NCBI GenBank assembly: GCA_035949375.1
Contig: DASZIG010000103.1
Span: forward strand, 1 to 64,000
Source of the DNA: Gp13-AA77 sp035949375
GTDB lineage: Bacteria > Acidobacteriota > Terriglobia > UBA7540
DNA: 64,000 bases
Direction: 5' to 3'
Part shown: piece after piece, positions 1-9,488 of the stretch
Position numbering within the stretch: position 1 is the first letter of the stretch
Layout: each line of letters begins with the position of its first letter
The notes under the pieces: generated by a model
What the model saw: the letters and a program-made list of their open reading frames with translations, nothing else
Database searches by the model: none
What the model was told of the DNA's origin: nothing
Translations under genes and position numbers: made by a program

Positions 1-1
1 T

Positions 2-199
2 TTTGGGGTGGTTTACAACGCCAACAACGTGACGCTGGACGTGCTCTCCGGGCCAGTAGGAGGATCGGCTTGGGGAGGCGGATCACCCACGAACAATCCC
101 AGTACGCCGGAGCCGGGCAGCCTGGTGCTGCTGGGCAGCGGATTGCTCGGCCTCGCGTCATACGCCAGGCGCAGGATGAAGTCGGGCCGCAAATCGTAG
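2..199 (+). CDS. PEP-CTERM sorting-domain protein, C-terminal end (5' end outside window)
   Basis: The reading frame is open from the window edge, so only the last 65 or so residues are visible. The end carries a PEP-CTERM signal: a TPEPGSLVLLGSG motif, a short hydrophobic helix and a basic tail (YARRRMKSGRK). In this family the tripartite tail directs exported proteins to an exosortase-type envelope processing system. The upstream residues (VVYNANNVTLDV) resemble the end of a beta-rich secreted domain, but the function of the protein cannot be read from this piece. An internal GTG at 8 is not a convincing start because the frame continues upstream. Confidence 0.75.
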   Translation, partial: FGVVYNANNVTLDVLSGPVGGSAWGGGSPTNNPSTPEPGSLVLLGSGLLGLASYARRRMKSGRKS

Positions 200-496
200 G
201 CTGACCTCACGGTCCACGTCGGTGCGGTCAACAGCTTCGGGTCGGAGGGCGCGTTGAACGTCAAGGGGGGCGCGCCCTTCCATCCGACTCATGATTCCTG
301 GCGCTTCGCTGGGCGGGTTCGGCAGGCCCCCGGCGAACCTGACGCCCGTCCTCTTCAACTTCCACCAAGCTCCAGGATCCCCAACGTTCGCGCATTTTCC
401 CTCTTCTCGGTAGTGCCTTCATTACCATCGGCGTGACAAATCGCCGTCAATCGCGAAATAGGTATAAATAGGTAGCCCGAGCACTGCCGTTCCCTC
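200..496. other. Intergenic stretch without a supported gene
   Basis: About 300 bases between the PEP-CTERM stop and the first padR operator. Short open frames on both strands here have no ribosome-binding site and no recognisable domain. I see no clear terminator hairpin. Confidence 0.5.
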
Positions 497-546
497 CTAT
501 TGACATTCGATAGGGCAAGTTTTATTATGCTATCGGATGTCTATAG
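497..546 (+). promoter_or_regulatory. Promoter and twin operators of the padR / ADOP operon
   Basis: A near-consensus promoter reads TTGACA (500-505), 17-bp spacer, TATTAT (523-528). Two related 17-bp dyads overlap it: CTATTGACATTCGATAG (497-513) and CTATCGGATGTCTATAG (530-546). The reverse complement of the first matches the second at 15 of 17 positions. Their centres (505 and 538) are 33 bp apart, so one dyad covers the -35 box and the other covers the expected transcription start. This fits autorepression by the downstream PadR; the regulator assignment is inferred from position. Confidence 0.75.
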
Positions 547-553
547 GAGAGCA

Positions 554-886
554 ATGAATTCTGAATCCACGGAACTCTTGCAAGGCACGCTTGACCTTCT
601 GATCCTCAAGTCTCTGGCGCTGGCAACGTTGCACGGCCTCGGCATCTCGCGCAGAATCGAGCAAATCACGCGCGGCACTTTTGTGGTCAAGCCCGGCTCG
701 TTGTTTCCCGCGCTGCACCGCATGGAAGAACAGGGCTGGTTGGAGGCGGAATGGGGTGCGTCCGAGACCAACCGCCGCGCCAAGTACTATCGCCTGACGC
801 CCGCCGGCCGGCGCCAGTTGGGGGCCGAGGCGGAGCGCTGGGGCCGGATCGCGGTGGCCATCGGGCGCGCGCTGGAGGCGACTTAA
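554..886 (+). CDS. PadR-family transcriptional regulator
   Basis: A 110-residue winged-helix regulator. The N-terminus has the acidobacterial PadR signature ELLQGTLDLLILKSL, followed by the wing region (KPGSLFPALHRMEEQGWLEAEWG) and a basic KYYRLTPAGRRQL segment. I chose ATG 554 because a TAGGAGA ribosome-binding site lies just upstream; a start at 500 would run through the promoter. It is followed 11 bases later by an ADOP permease, the usual pairing in this lineage. PadR proteins usually repress their own operon and a neighbouring exporter in response to small molecules; the ligand here is unknown. Confidence 0.9.
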   Translation: MNSESTELLQGTLDLLILKSLALATLHGLGISRRIEQITRGTFVVKPGSLFPALHRMEEQGWLEAEWGASETNRRAKYYRLTPAGRRQLGAEAERWGRIAVAIGRALEAT

Positions 887-897
887 GGGGAACACAG

Positions 898-3606
898 ATG
901 GAGTGGCTGGCCCGATTTCAGAGCCTTGTTCGCAATCTGTTTCGCCGGACGCGTGTGGAGCAGGATCTCGACGAGGAAGTGCGCTCTTACGCCGGCATGC
1001 TGGCGGATCAGGGAGTCGAGGAGGGGTTGAGCCCGGAGGACGCGAGGCGGCGCGCATTGATCGACCTCGGCGGCGTGGAGCAGGTGAAGGAGCAGGTGCG
1101 GGAGGTACGTATGGGCATCCGTGTCGAGACCTTCTGGCTGGATCTTCGTTACGGCGCGCGGATGCTGAGGAAGAATCCGGGATTCAGTGCTGCCGCTGCC
1201 CTGACGCTAGCGCTCGGAATAGGGGCGAACGCTGCGGTTTTCACCCTGACCTATGCTGTAATTCTCAAGAGCCTGCCCGTTCCAAATCCCGCCCAGTTGG
1301 TTCGTTACACGTTTCGCGAGCCCGGCGTGCCGGACCTTTCCGTCTCCGGGCCCGCCTATGATTCGCTCCGCAAGCACGAGACCGTGAACCAAGACATCCT
1401 GGCCTGGAGCAACACCGACCTCGCGGTTCGAGAGAACGGAGCCGTGACGCGGGTCGACGGCGCCATGCTGAGTGGCAATGGCTTCCGCGTACTCGAATTG
1501 CGGCCTTACCTCGGACGCGTCTTTGGCGAGGCGGACGACGTGACCGGAGGCGGTCCAAGCGGATACCAGGCCCTGCTCGGCTACGATTATTGGAAATTGC
1601 ACTTCCATCGCAATTCCGCTGTCCTCGGCCGAACCCTCGTCATTAACGGCCGGACGGTGACGGTGATTGGCGTGCTGCCGGAGGGTTTCAGCGGACTGAT
1701 TGCCGGCCAGCAAACTGACATTGTGCTGCCCCTGGCCTTCGAGCAAGTGATCAACGCCCCGAACCCTCAGAGGCACGCGCCGGGAAACAACTGGCTTACG
1801 GTGATGGGCAGGCTCAAGCCGGGTGAGTCGGTACGGACAGCCGAGTCGAATTTGCGAGCCACGGATAAGGTGATACGCGAGGAAGCTGACCCCAGTCACC
1901 TTTTCCTCGGCGGGTACTTCGCTCCACTCAAGTTTGGAGTGGAGAGCGGCAGCGGGGGCCGCTCATTCCTGAAGGTCGCTTACAGCCGTCCTCTGATAGC
2001 CCTGGAGATCCTGGTGGGTCTCCTGCTGCTGCTTTGCTCGGCCAATGCGGCGTTATTGATGCTGGCGCGTGCCAGTGGACGCTTTCGGGAGTTTGCCGTC
2101 CGAAGCGCCTTGGGTGCATCGCGCAGGCGCCTGTTCCGGCAGGCCCTCAGCGAAGTCGGTCTCCTGACTGCATGCGGTCTGGCCGCCGGAATCTGGCTCG
2201 GATGGGCGGCCGCGCGCGCGCTCGTAGGCATGCTGGCCGACGTCGGCCAGGCGCCGCCGGTGGACGTGACTCCTCGCGTGGCGATTCTGGCGTTTGCCGC
2301 CGCCGTCAGCGTGCTCTCGGCGCTCACGGCGGGTCTGTGGCCTGCGATGCGCGCCAGCCGCGCGGCTCCGGCGCTCGATCTGAAACGAGGCGAAGCTCTT
2401 TCAAATTCGAAGCGGCTCGGAAGCTGGATTGTACCCGTGCAAGTGGCAATCAGCGTCACCTTGCTCTTCGCCGCTTGCTTGCTGGGCGGTACTTTCCTTC
2501 ATCTTCTGCTTGAGAACTCGGGGTTTCGTGCGGAAGGCGTGGTCATGGCCGACGTCGACTTGAGCGCTGCCAAGCCCACGCCCAGGCAGGCGGCGCAAGA
2601 TGCGCGGCGGATCGTCGAAGCTATCGAAAATATGCCCGGAGTGGAGGCCGCGACACTTCTCTCCGGCCCTCCGATTCACGACGGCTGGGCGGCGGGGCAT
2701 TATTTTTCTCTGGGAAACGGCGGGAGCGTTCATAGCGACATGCAGACCTGGCCCGAGTCCGTCTCACCGGGATACTTCGCCGCGTTAGGGACACGGATCC
2801 TGGAGGGTCGCGGATTTTTGAAGAGCGACGGGAACGGCAGCCGCGTTTGCGTCCTCAGCGTTTCTGCCGCGGCATTCTTCTTCCCCAATCAGGATGCGAT
2901 CGGGAGATTCGTGTATTCCGGAGGATCCGATCCGAGGAAAGACGGCAGCGACCTTGATCCGGGAAACGCATGCCGCGTCGTGGGCGTGGCTGAAGACGCC
3001 CGCTTTTTGTCTTTGCGTGAAGCTCCGCCGCGCATGCTCTATAGTCTCGCGGCCGGCGACGACTGGGATACTCATTTCTCTCTGGCGGTGCGAAGTTCCA
3101 GCACCGGTCTTGGCGCGGCCGCCCTCCGGAACGCGGCGAAGCAGGTGGTACCCCTTGCGCCTGCGCCAACGATTTACACGTTCAGCGAACTCGTCAAGGC
3201 GCACCTTCAGCAAGAGAGAATGCTGACGGCTCTTTCCGTCTGCTTTGCCGCCATCGCTCTACTGCTCACCGCGCTCGGTCTTTACGGGTTGCTGGCGCGC
3301 AGCGTCGTCCTGCGGACGCGCGAGATCGGGCTTCGGCTGGCGCTCGGAGCGCATCCGCGCGACGCGCTGCTGCTGGTGGTCCGGCAGGGATTGCGGCTGG
3401 TACTGATCGGCGCCGCCATCGGGCTGGCAATGGCCTCAGTCGTCACGCGCCTGTTGCGCAGCCTGCTCTTCGGCGTACAGGTAGCCCATCCTGTCACTCT
3501 TGCAGGGGTGGTCGCCACACTCTTTGCTGTCGCCCTGCTCGCCAGTTACATCCCCGCGCGCCGCGCAACCAGGCTTGATCCGACCTCGGCTCTGAGGTGC
3601 GAATGA
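898..3606 (+). CDS. ADOP-type ABC permease (FtsX/MacB fold), copy 1
   Basis: A 902-residue inner-membrane protein. Residues 1-75 form the soluble prefix typical of ADOP proteins (RVEQDLDEEVRSYA...). A first transmembrane helix (about 97-122, ALTLALGIGANAAVF) is followed by a MacB-like extracytoplasmic domain, a three-helix FtsX block, a second extracytoplasmic domain and a second FtsX block ending in ASYIPARRATRLDPTSALR. No ATPase gene is adjacent, as is normal for this family; the substrate and the energy source are unknown. It lies downstream of padR and probably in the same transcript. ATG 898 begins the conserved prefix; longer in-frame readings start inside padR. Confidence 0.9.
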   Translation: MEWLARFQSLVRNLFRRTRVEQDLDEEVRSYAGMLADQGVEEGLSPEDARRRALIDLGGVEQVKEQVREVRMGIRVETFWLDLRYGARMLRKNPGFSAAAALTLALGIGANAAVFTLTYAVILKSLPVPNPAQLVRYTFREPGVPDLSVSGPAYDSLRKHETVNQDILAWSNTDLAVRENGAVTRVDGAMLSGNGFRVLELRPYLGRVFGEADDVTGGGPSGYQALLGYDYWKLHFHRNSAVLGRTLVINGRTVTVIGVLPEGFSGLIAGQQTDIVLPLAFEQVINAPNPQRHAPGNNWLTVMGRLKPGESVRTAESNLRATDKVIREEADPSHLFLGGYFAPLKFGVESGSGGRSFLKVAYSRPLIALEILVGLLLLLCSANAALLMLARASGRFREFAVRSALGASRRRLFRQALSEVGLLTACGLAAGIWLGWAAARALVGMLADVGQAPPVDVTPRVAILAFAAAVSVLSALTAGLWPAMRASRAAPALDLKRGEALSNSKRLGSWIVPVQVAISVTLLFAACLLGGTFLHLLLENSGFRAEGVVMADVDLSAAKPTPRQAAQDARRIVEAIENMPGVEAATLLSGPPIHDGWAAGHYFSLGNGGSVHSDMQTWPESVSPGYFAALGTRILEGRGFLKSDGNGSRVCVLSVSAAAFFFPNQDAIGRFVYSGGSDPRKDGSDLDPGNACRVVGVAEDARFLSLREAPPRMLYSLAAGDDWDTHFSLAVRSSSTGLGAAALRNAAKQVVPLAPAPTIYTFSELVKAHLQQERMLTALSVCFAAIALLLTALGLYGLLARSVVLRTREIGLRLALGAHPRDALLLVVRQGLRLVLIGAAIGLAMASVVTRLLRSLLFGVQVAHPVTLAGVVATLFAVALLASYIPARRATRLDPTSALRCE

Positions 3607-3672
3607 GCGGATCGCGAGCCGAAGTTTGTCCCACTTACGGGCATTGAGTCCCCTGGTTTGGAGAGTTCTGCC

Positions 3673-6399
3673 ATGGCATTCGGATCACGCATTTTGAGCC
3701 TGTTGCGCAACCTCTTCCGAAAGGCAAGGGTTGAACAAGATCTCGACCAGGAGGTGCGCTCGTACGCGGAGATCCTCGCTGACGAGAAGCTTCGGAACGG
3801 GGCAAGGCCGGAGGCGGCCGAGCGCGAGGCCCTGATCGAATTGGGCGGCGTTGAGCAGGTGAAGGAGCAAGTGCGCGAGGTCAGGGTGGGATGGACCCTG
3901 GAATCACTTGTGCAGGACATTCGCTATGGCCTGCGCCTGCTCATCAAGAGCCCCGCCTTCACCGTGGTCGCCACGCTCTCACTCGCCCTCGGCATCGGAG
4001 CCAACACGGCGATCTTCCAGTTGCTGGACGCGTTGCGCCTCCGCACGCTGCCCGTGACCCGGCCTCAGGAGCTGTCCGAGCTTTACCTGGCAGATGCCAC
4101 TGGACTCCGGGGAAGCCAACAAAGCTCGTTCGATGTCCTCACCAACCCGATCTGGGAACAGATCCGCGATCATCGCCCGGACGCGTTTTCGGGCGTCTTT
4201 GCCTGGGGCGAGGACGACTTTAACATCGCGCCCAGAGGCGAGGTGCGCCATACCCAGGGTCTGTGGGTGAGCGGGGACTTCTTCCATGTGCTGGGCGTGC
4301 AGCCGATCCTGGGGCGTGTGTTTACGGCTGCGGACGATCACCGCGGCTGCGGCCTGCCCGGCGCGGTGGTGAGCTACGCCTTCTGGCAGCGCGAGTTGGG
4401 CGGCGATCGCGCGGCCGTCGGCCGGAGAATCACGCTCGACTTCGACCCTGTTGAGGTCATTGGCGTCACGCCCGCGAGCTTCACTGGCCTGGATGTGGGG
4501 CAGTCTTTCGACGTGGCGCTGCCGATCTGCTCGCAAGCGACTCTGGGGGGCGAATTCAGTTTTCTTGACGCCGGGGCCATCTGGTGGCTCACGGTCGTGG
4601 GGCGGCTTGAGCCCGGTTGGACGCTGCAGCGCGCCACGGCCGAGCTCGCGACCGTTTCGCCCGGCATTTTCGCGGCAACTCTGCCCAAAGAGTATCCACG
4701 CGACAATATCAAGGACTACCTGCGCTTCAAGCTGGCGGCCTACCCTGCCGCCACGGGATTCTCGTTTCTGCGCCAGAACTATCAGGACCCTCTCTGGCTG
4801 CTGCTCGCAACGGCCGGGCTGGTCCTGTTGATCGCCTGCGCCAACCTTGCCAACCTGATGCTTGCCCGTGCCAACGCTCGCGAGCGTGAGATCGCGGTGC
4901 GGCTGGCGCTGGGAGCGCCGCGCGGCCGCGTGACCCGGCAGCTTCTGGCCGAGAGCCTGTTGCTCGCTGGCATCGGAGCGGGCTCGGGCCTTCTTCTAGC
5001 CGGGGTACTGAGCCGGTTTCTCGTATCGTACTTGAGCACGCAAGACAATACGCTGTTTCTGGACTTGCATCCGGACTGGCGCGTGCTCGGATTTACCATC
5101 GGCGTCGGAGTCCTCACCTGCCTGCTCTTTGGGCTGGCACCGGCGCTGCGAGCCACCAGGATCGGGCCGAGCGAGGCCATGAAGGCAGGAGGACGCGGCC
5201 TGACCGCCAGCCGCGAGCGCTTTGGGCTGCGACGCGCGCTTGCCACCACGCAGATTGCCCTCTCGCTCGTGCTGGTAGCAGGCGCCCTGCTCTTTTCGCG
5301 CAGCCTGCGCAACCTGCAGAACGTCAATCCCGGCTTTCGGCCGGACGGCATCCTCATCGCTGACGCTGACATAACCAGCATTAAGCTCGCCGCAGATGCC
5401 CGCGTGCCGTACAAGTTGCAATTACTGGACCGGCTCCGTGCCATCCCGGGGGTGAAGGCGGTGGCGGACGTCCGCATCCTTCCCCTCACCGGCAGCGGCA
5501 CCGACAATGTCGTCTGGCGAGAGGGTTCGGACCGGAGCCGCGGCATCAGGTCGTACTTCAACTGGGTGAGCCAGGACTACTTCAGGACCATGGAAACGCC
5601 GTTTCTGGCCGGGCGCGATTTTGACAGCCGCGACACGACCCATACCCTGCCCGTTGCCATAGTGAATCAGGCTTTCGCCCGCCAGCTCGGACTGGGAGCG
5701 AACCCGGTGGGCCAGAGCTTTCGCAGGGAGTCCACGCCTTCCGACCCGGAGATGGACTTCGAGATCGTCGGCTTGGTCGCCGACACCCAGTACCGCGACA
5801 TCCATGCCGGTGAACCGCCGATCATTTATCTCGCTACCTCGCAGGAGTTGCGTTTTGCGAACTACTGGGTGCAGATTCTGATTCGTTCGTCTCTGCCCCC
5901 AGCCGAGCTCACGCCACAGGTCCGGCGTGCCGTCGCCGAGCTCAATCCGGCAATCAGCGTGGAGTTCGACGGGTTCAGCAACATCCTGCGCAACGATTCG
6001 CAGCGCGAGCGGCTGATGGCCACGCTCTCGGGGTTCTTTGGTTTGTTGGGCGTGCTGCTGGCCAGCGTCGGACTTTATGGCGTACTTTCTTACATTGTAG
6101 TGCGGCGGACCAACGAGATCGGCATCCGCATGACTTTGGGCGCGGACCGGCGCGAGATTGTCGGCATGGTGCTCCGTGAGGCGGCGTTCGTGCTGGTGTG
6201 CGGCGCAGGCGCGGGCGTGGCGCTGCTGCTGATCGCCGGAAGGGCGGCGCGTTCGTTGCTCTTCGGTTTGCGCCCGAGTGACCCACTCACGCTGGGAGCC
6301 GCCGTCCTCCTGCTCGCCATCGTGGCGCTCGCGGCGAGCTACCTGCCCGCTCAGCGTGCCGCCAGGCTTGACCCGATGACGGCGCTGCGGGTGGAATGA
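3673..6399 (+). CDS. ADOP-type ABC permease (FtsX/MacB fold), copy 2
   Basis: A 908-residue paralogue of the preceding permease with the same order: prefix (EQDLDQEVRSYAEIL), helix with LSLALGIGANTAIFQLLDALRLRTLPV, MacB-like domain, FtsX block with LLIACANLANLMLARANAR, second MacB-like domain, and C-terminal FtsX block with TNEIGIRMTLGADRREI. ATG 3673 is preferred because GGAGAG sits 8 bases upstream. The gap to copy 1 is 66 bases, so co-transcription with padR and copy 1 is likely. No ATP-binding subunit is found nearby. The role could be mechanotransmission, as in MacB/LolC relatives, but this is inference. Confidence 0.9.
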   Translation: MAFGSRILSLLRNLFRKARVEQDLDQEVRSYAEILADEKLRNGARPEAAEREALIELGGVEQVKEQVREVRVGWTLESLVQDIRYGLRLLIKSPAFTVVATLSLALGIGANTAIFQLLDALRLRTLPVTRPQELSELYLADATGLRGSQQSSFDVLTNPIWEQIRDHRPDAFSGVFAWGEDDFNIAPRGEVRHTQGLWVSGDFFHVLGVQPILGRVFTAADDHRGCGLPGAVVSYAFWQRELGGDRAAVGRRITLDFDPVEVIGVTPASFTGLDVGQSFDVALPICSQATLGGEFSFLDAGAIWWLTVVGRLEPGWTLQRATAELATVSPGIFAATLPKEYPRDNIKDYLRFKLAAYPAATGFSFLRQNYQDPLWLLLATAGLVLLIACANLANLMLARANAREREIAVRLALGAPRGRVTRQLLAESLLLAGIGAGSGLLLAGVLSRFLVSYLSTQDNTLFLDLHPDWRVLGFTIGVGVLTCLLFGLAPALRATRIGPSEAMKAGGRGLTASRERFGLRRALATTQIALSLVLVAGALLFSRSLRNLQNVNPGFRPDGILIADADITSIKLAADARVPYKLQLLDRLRAIPGVKAVADVRILPLTGSGTDNVVWREGSDRSRGIRSYFNWVSQDYFRTMETPFLAGRDFDSRDTTHTLPVAIVNQAFARQLGLGANPVGQSFRRESTPSDPEMDFEIVGLVADTQYRDIHAGEPPIIYLATSQELRFANYWVQILIRSSLPPAELTPQVRRAVAELNPAISVEFDGFSNILRNDSQRERLMATLSGFFGLLGVLLASVGLYGVLSYIVVRRTNEIGIRMTLGADRREIVGMVLREAAFVLVCGAGAGVALLLIAGRAARSLLFGLRPSDPLTLGAAVLLLAIVALAASYLPAQRAARLDPMTALRVE

Positions 6400-6421
6400 A
6401 ACGCTCTCACCCGGGTTGTAA

Positions 6422-7531
6422 TCACTCGAACTCGATCAGGGCGATCTCGGGACGCGTGCCAACGCGGATCGGCGGGCCCCAGGTGCCGGCGCCGCTGGAC
6501 GTGTAGACCATGAGCGTGCCGAACCGCTGGAGTCCGTAGGTGAACTCCCTGAAAACGCGCCGGGTGAGCCATGTGAAGGGAAAGAACTGGCCGCCGTGCG
6601 TGTGTCCGGAAAGCTGCAGGGACACGCCTTCGCTTTCTGCCACCGCTAATCCGTGGGGCGCGTGCGAGAGAAGGATGCTCGATGCGTCCCGATCGATTCC
6701 TGCTTGCTGCAAAACCGCGCGCAGGCGTTCCGGCCGCGTCGAAGCCCCGTAATCCACGCCGACAATCTGCAGGCCGTCAGCCATCGCCTTCTCGTTATTC
6801 AGCACGCGGATGCCCGCGCTGCTCACCGCCTCCAGGTACTTCGCCGGGTCGGAGAATTCTTCGTGATTGCCGGTTACAAAATACTTGCCGAACACAGGGG
6901 CGAACTCGTTCCACGGAGCGGCGACCGCGCCGGCATTCACCTTGGTACCGTCGTAGAGGTCTCCCGTGATGAACACCACGTCGGGTCTGAGGCGCGCGAG
7001 ACGGGCAACGATGCGGCGCATGAAACCTAGTCCGTTGACGTGCCCGAGATGCACATCGGAAACGAGGGCCGCAACGCGGCCCCGCCAAGAGGGCGGCAGG
7101 TTCGGCAGTTTCACGCGGATTCGTTTCACACGCACAGAGCGGGCATTCAACAGCCCGTAAATGCTCACGATGGCGGCCAACCCAAACAACGCCGTGACGA
7201 GGGCCGAACGACGAGGAACGACACCTACGAGCCTGCCTCCCAGGTAAAAGGTCCAGCAGAGGCCGGCCGCCAGCAGGAGGAAATTCAGAAACCCCAACCA
7301 CACGTTCGCCAACCGATAAAGCAATCGCGCCGCAAAGTTGGCATAACGAAAGGCAAGCAGGCTGGCCACCACAAAACTGACCGATAATACGGCCAGCACC
7401 GCCCGCAGCCAGGTGGTCCCGGGCAGATCGGGACTCAATCGGAAGGCTGCCCAGGTGTCGTAAACGAACCAGTGCGCGAGAAACAGAATCGTCTGAATGA
7501 CGACGATCAACCCGGCGATCCTGACGCGCAT
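6422..7531 (-). CDS. Membrane-anchored calcineurin-like metallophosphoesterase
   Basis: A 369-residue protein. The N-terminal 150 residues contain four likely membrane helices; the C-terminal domain is a binuclear metallophosphatase with all core motifs: SDVHLGH, ITGDLYDG, GNHEEF, LSHAPHG and SGHTHGGQ. Relatives such as YkuE/YaeI act on envelope lipids or phosphodiesters, but the substrate here cannot be told. ATG 7531 (MRVRIAGLIVV) is chosen because it directly precedes the first helix; a longer frame starting with TTG at 7690 adds polar sequence with no signal. It is convergent with the ADOP gene and divergent from the arabinose block. Confidence 0.85.
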   Translation of the reverse strand: MRVRIAGLIVVIQTILFLAHWFVYDTWAAFRLSPDLPGTTWLRAVLAVLSVSFVVASLLAFRYANFAARLLYRLANVWLGFLNFLLLAAGLCWTFYLGGRLVGVVPRRSALVTALFGLAAIVSIYGLLNARSVRVKRIRVKLPNLPPSWRGRVAALVSDVHLGHVNGLGFMRRIVARLARLRPDVVFITGDLYDGTKVNAGAVAAPWNEFAPVFGKYFVTGNHEEFSDPAKYLEAVSSAGIRVLNNEKAMADGLQIVGVDYGASTRPERLRAVLQQAGIDRDASSILLSHAPHGLAVAESEGVSLQLSGHTHGGQFFPFTWLTRRVFREFTYGLQRFGTLMVYTSSGAGTWGPPIRVGTRPEIALIEFE

Positions 7532-7679
7532 ACGGGCGTCCTCAGGGGAGCGAATTCCATCCCGGACCACGATCCGCTCCACAATTGGATGTGACAGGGG
7601 CGCAATCCGATTGGCCTTGGAGCGGGTAAAGTCGCAAGCACACGGGCCACGCGCCAGCCTCGAAGAATCGCCTCTTTTG

Positions 7680-7709
7680 TTGTCCACCAAAGTCGGACAG
7701 TGGCATAAT
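7680..7709 (+). promoter_or_regulatory. Possible promoter of the arabinose genes
   Basis: TTGTCC (7680-7685) and CATAAT (7704-7709) are separated by 18 bases and lie about 50 bases upstream of the ribulokinase start. The match is moderate and no operator is evident, so this is tentative. Confidence 0.3.
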
Positions 7710-7758
7710 CACACCTTCCGAAGACTGCTACAGCCTTCGCGAGGCGGCGGACCGAGCC

Positions 7759-9468
7759 ATGCGCACTGACCGTTTTGCCATCGGCATCGACTACGGCACC
7801 GAATCTGGCCGCGTGGTGGTGGTTCGCGTTCGCGACGGCGCCATTGTGGGTCAAGCGATCGTGGCCTATCCCGACGGCGTGATGGACGAGCGCCTGCCGG
7901 AAGGCGGCGTGAAGCTTGAAAACGATTGGGCGCTGCAGAATCCGCGGGATTACCTGCAGGTAGTGGAAAAGGGCGTGCCACGCGCGCTCAAGGAGGCGGG
8001 CGTCCCGGGCAACCAGGTGATCGGCTTGGGCACAGACTTCACGGCGTCCACGCCGCTGCCGACGCTGCGGGATGGCACACCTCTTTCGTTTCTGCCGAAA
8101 TATCGCAAGCAGCCTCACGCCTGGGTGAAGCTCTGGAAGCATCACGCAGCGCAGGCTGAGGCGAACCGGATCAACGAAGTCGGACGCGAACGCCACGAGG
8201 ATTTCATCCAAATCTACGGTGGCAGGTATTCGTCCGAGTGGTTCTTCTCGAAGCTCCTGCAGATTCTGGACGAAGCTCCGGCCCTCTACCAGGCCAGCGA
8301 GCGCTTCATCGAAGCCGCCGACTGGATCGTCTGGCAGCTTACAGGTGAAGAGAACCGCAACACCTGCACCGCCGGTTATAAGGCTATGTGGGTGAAAGGC
8401 CGCGGCTTTCCCTCGCCGGAATTCTTTCGCGCCGTAAAGCCGGGGTTTGAGACCGCCCTCGACAAGCTCACCGCCGACTACCATCCGCTCGGCGCGAAAG
8501 CCGGCGGTCTTACGGCGGAATGGGCGCGCAAAACGGGCCTGCGCGCCGGAATTCCAATTTCCATCGGCAATGTGGATGCGCATGTGGCCGTGCCCGCCTG
8601 CACGGTGGTGGAACCCGGGTCTCTCGTGATGATCATGGGCACGTCAATCTGCCATTTGGTGCTGGGAACGGACCGGCAGATGGTGGAAGGGATGTGCGGG
8701 ACCGTTGACGGGGGGGTGGTGCCGGGATTCTGGGGCTACGAGGCCGGCCAGTCGGCCGTGGGCGACATCTTCGCCTGGTTCTTCGAGCACGGCGTACCGG
8801 AATACATCCGCAGCGACGCGCGCAGACTCAAGCTGGCCGTCACCGAAGTGCTGGAAAAGCGCGCGGCGGCGCTGAAGCCTGGCCAGTCGGGACTGCTGGC
8901 GCTCGACTGGTGGAATGGCAATCGTTCGATCCTGGTAGACGTGGACTTGACCGGGCTGCTGCTCGGCATGAATCTGGCCACGCGTGCGGAGGAAATCTAT
9001 CGGGCGCTGATCGAGGCCACAGCCTTCGGCACCCGCCAGATCGTCGAGGCTTTTGCCGGCAAAGGCGTTGCGGTCCGGGAACTCGTGGCCTGCGGCGGCC
9101 TGCCCGAGCGTAATCTTTTGCTCATGCAGATCTACGCGGACGTGACCGGACTCGAAATCAAGCTGGCCGATCCGTTGATGACGTGCTCGGCCCTCGGATC
9201 GGCGATGCACGGAGCCGTGGCTGCCGGACCGGAGGCCGGCGGCTACGCGAGCATCTATGACGCTGCCCGACGCATGGCTCACGTGCAGCGTAAGACCTAT
9301 CGCCCGAACCCCGCGCGCCACGAAATTTATAACCAGTTGTTTCGGGAGTATCAGACGTTGCATGATTACTTTGGCCGCGGGGCCAATGACGTGATGAAGC
9401 GGCTGAAAGAGTTGAAGCGGCGAGCCTCTGCCGGCTTGTCGCGCGAGGGGGTATTGGACGGCCCGTAA
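7759..9468 (+). CDS. araB: Ribulokinase (FGGY family)
   Basis: A 569-residue sugar kinase that phosphorylates L-ribulose in L-arabinose breakdown. The N-terminal phosphate-binding loop reads AIGIDYGTESGRVVVV. GTDFTAS and the segment YGGRYSSEWFFSKLLQILDEAP are characteristic of ribulokinases rather than xylulokinase or glycerol kinase. The second FGGY half contains IMGTSICHLVLG and a CGGLPERNLLLMQIYADVTG adenosine-binding region. Length fits the family (about 560). It heads a block that also holds the epimerase and isomerase of the same pathway, which supports the assignment. Confidence 0.92.
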   Translation: MRTDRFAIGIDYGTESGRVVVVRVRDGAIVGQAIVAYPDGVMDERLPEGGVKLENDWALQNPRDYLQVVEKGVPRALKEAGVPGNQVIGLGTDFTASTPLPTLRDGTPLSFLPKYRKQPHAWVKLWKHHAAQAEANRINEVGRERHEDFIQIYGGRYSSEWFFSKLLQILDEAPALYQASERFIEAADWIVWQLTGEENRNTCTAGYKAMWVKGRGFPSPEFFRAVKPGFETALDKLTADYHPLGAKAGGLTAEWARKTGLRAGIPISIGNVDAHVAVPACTVVEPGSLVMIMGTSICHLVLGTDRQMVEGMCGTVDGGVVPGFWGYEAGQSAVGDIFAWFFEHGVPEYIRSDARRLKLAVTEVLEKRAAALKPGQSGLLALDWWNGNRSILVDVDLTGLLLGMNLATRAEEIYRALIEATAFGTRQIVEAFAGKGVAVRELVACGGLPERNLLLMQIYADVTGLEIKLADPLMTCSALGSAMHGAVAAGPEAGGYASIYDAARRMAHVQRKTYRPNPARHEIYNQLFREYQTLHDYFGRGANDVMKRLKELKRRASAGLSREGVLDGP

Positions 9469-9488
9469 TCTTGAGGACGGGACTTGCA

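Noticed and set aside
751..897. Upstream extension of permease copy 1
   Set aside because: The extension lies inside padR and would add 49 residues without similarity to the ADOP prefix; ATG 898 starts the conserved part.
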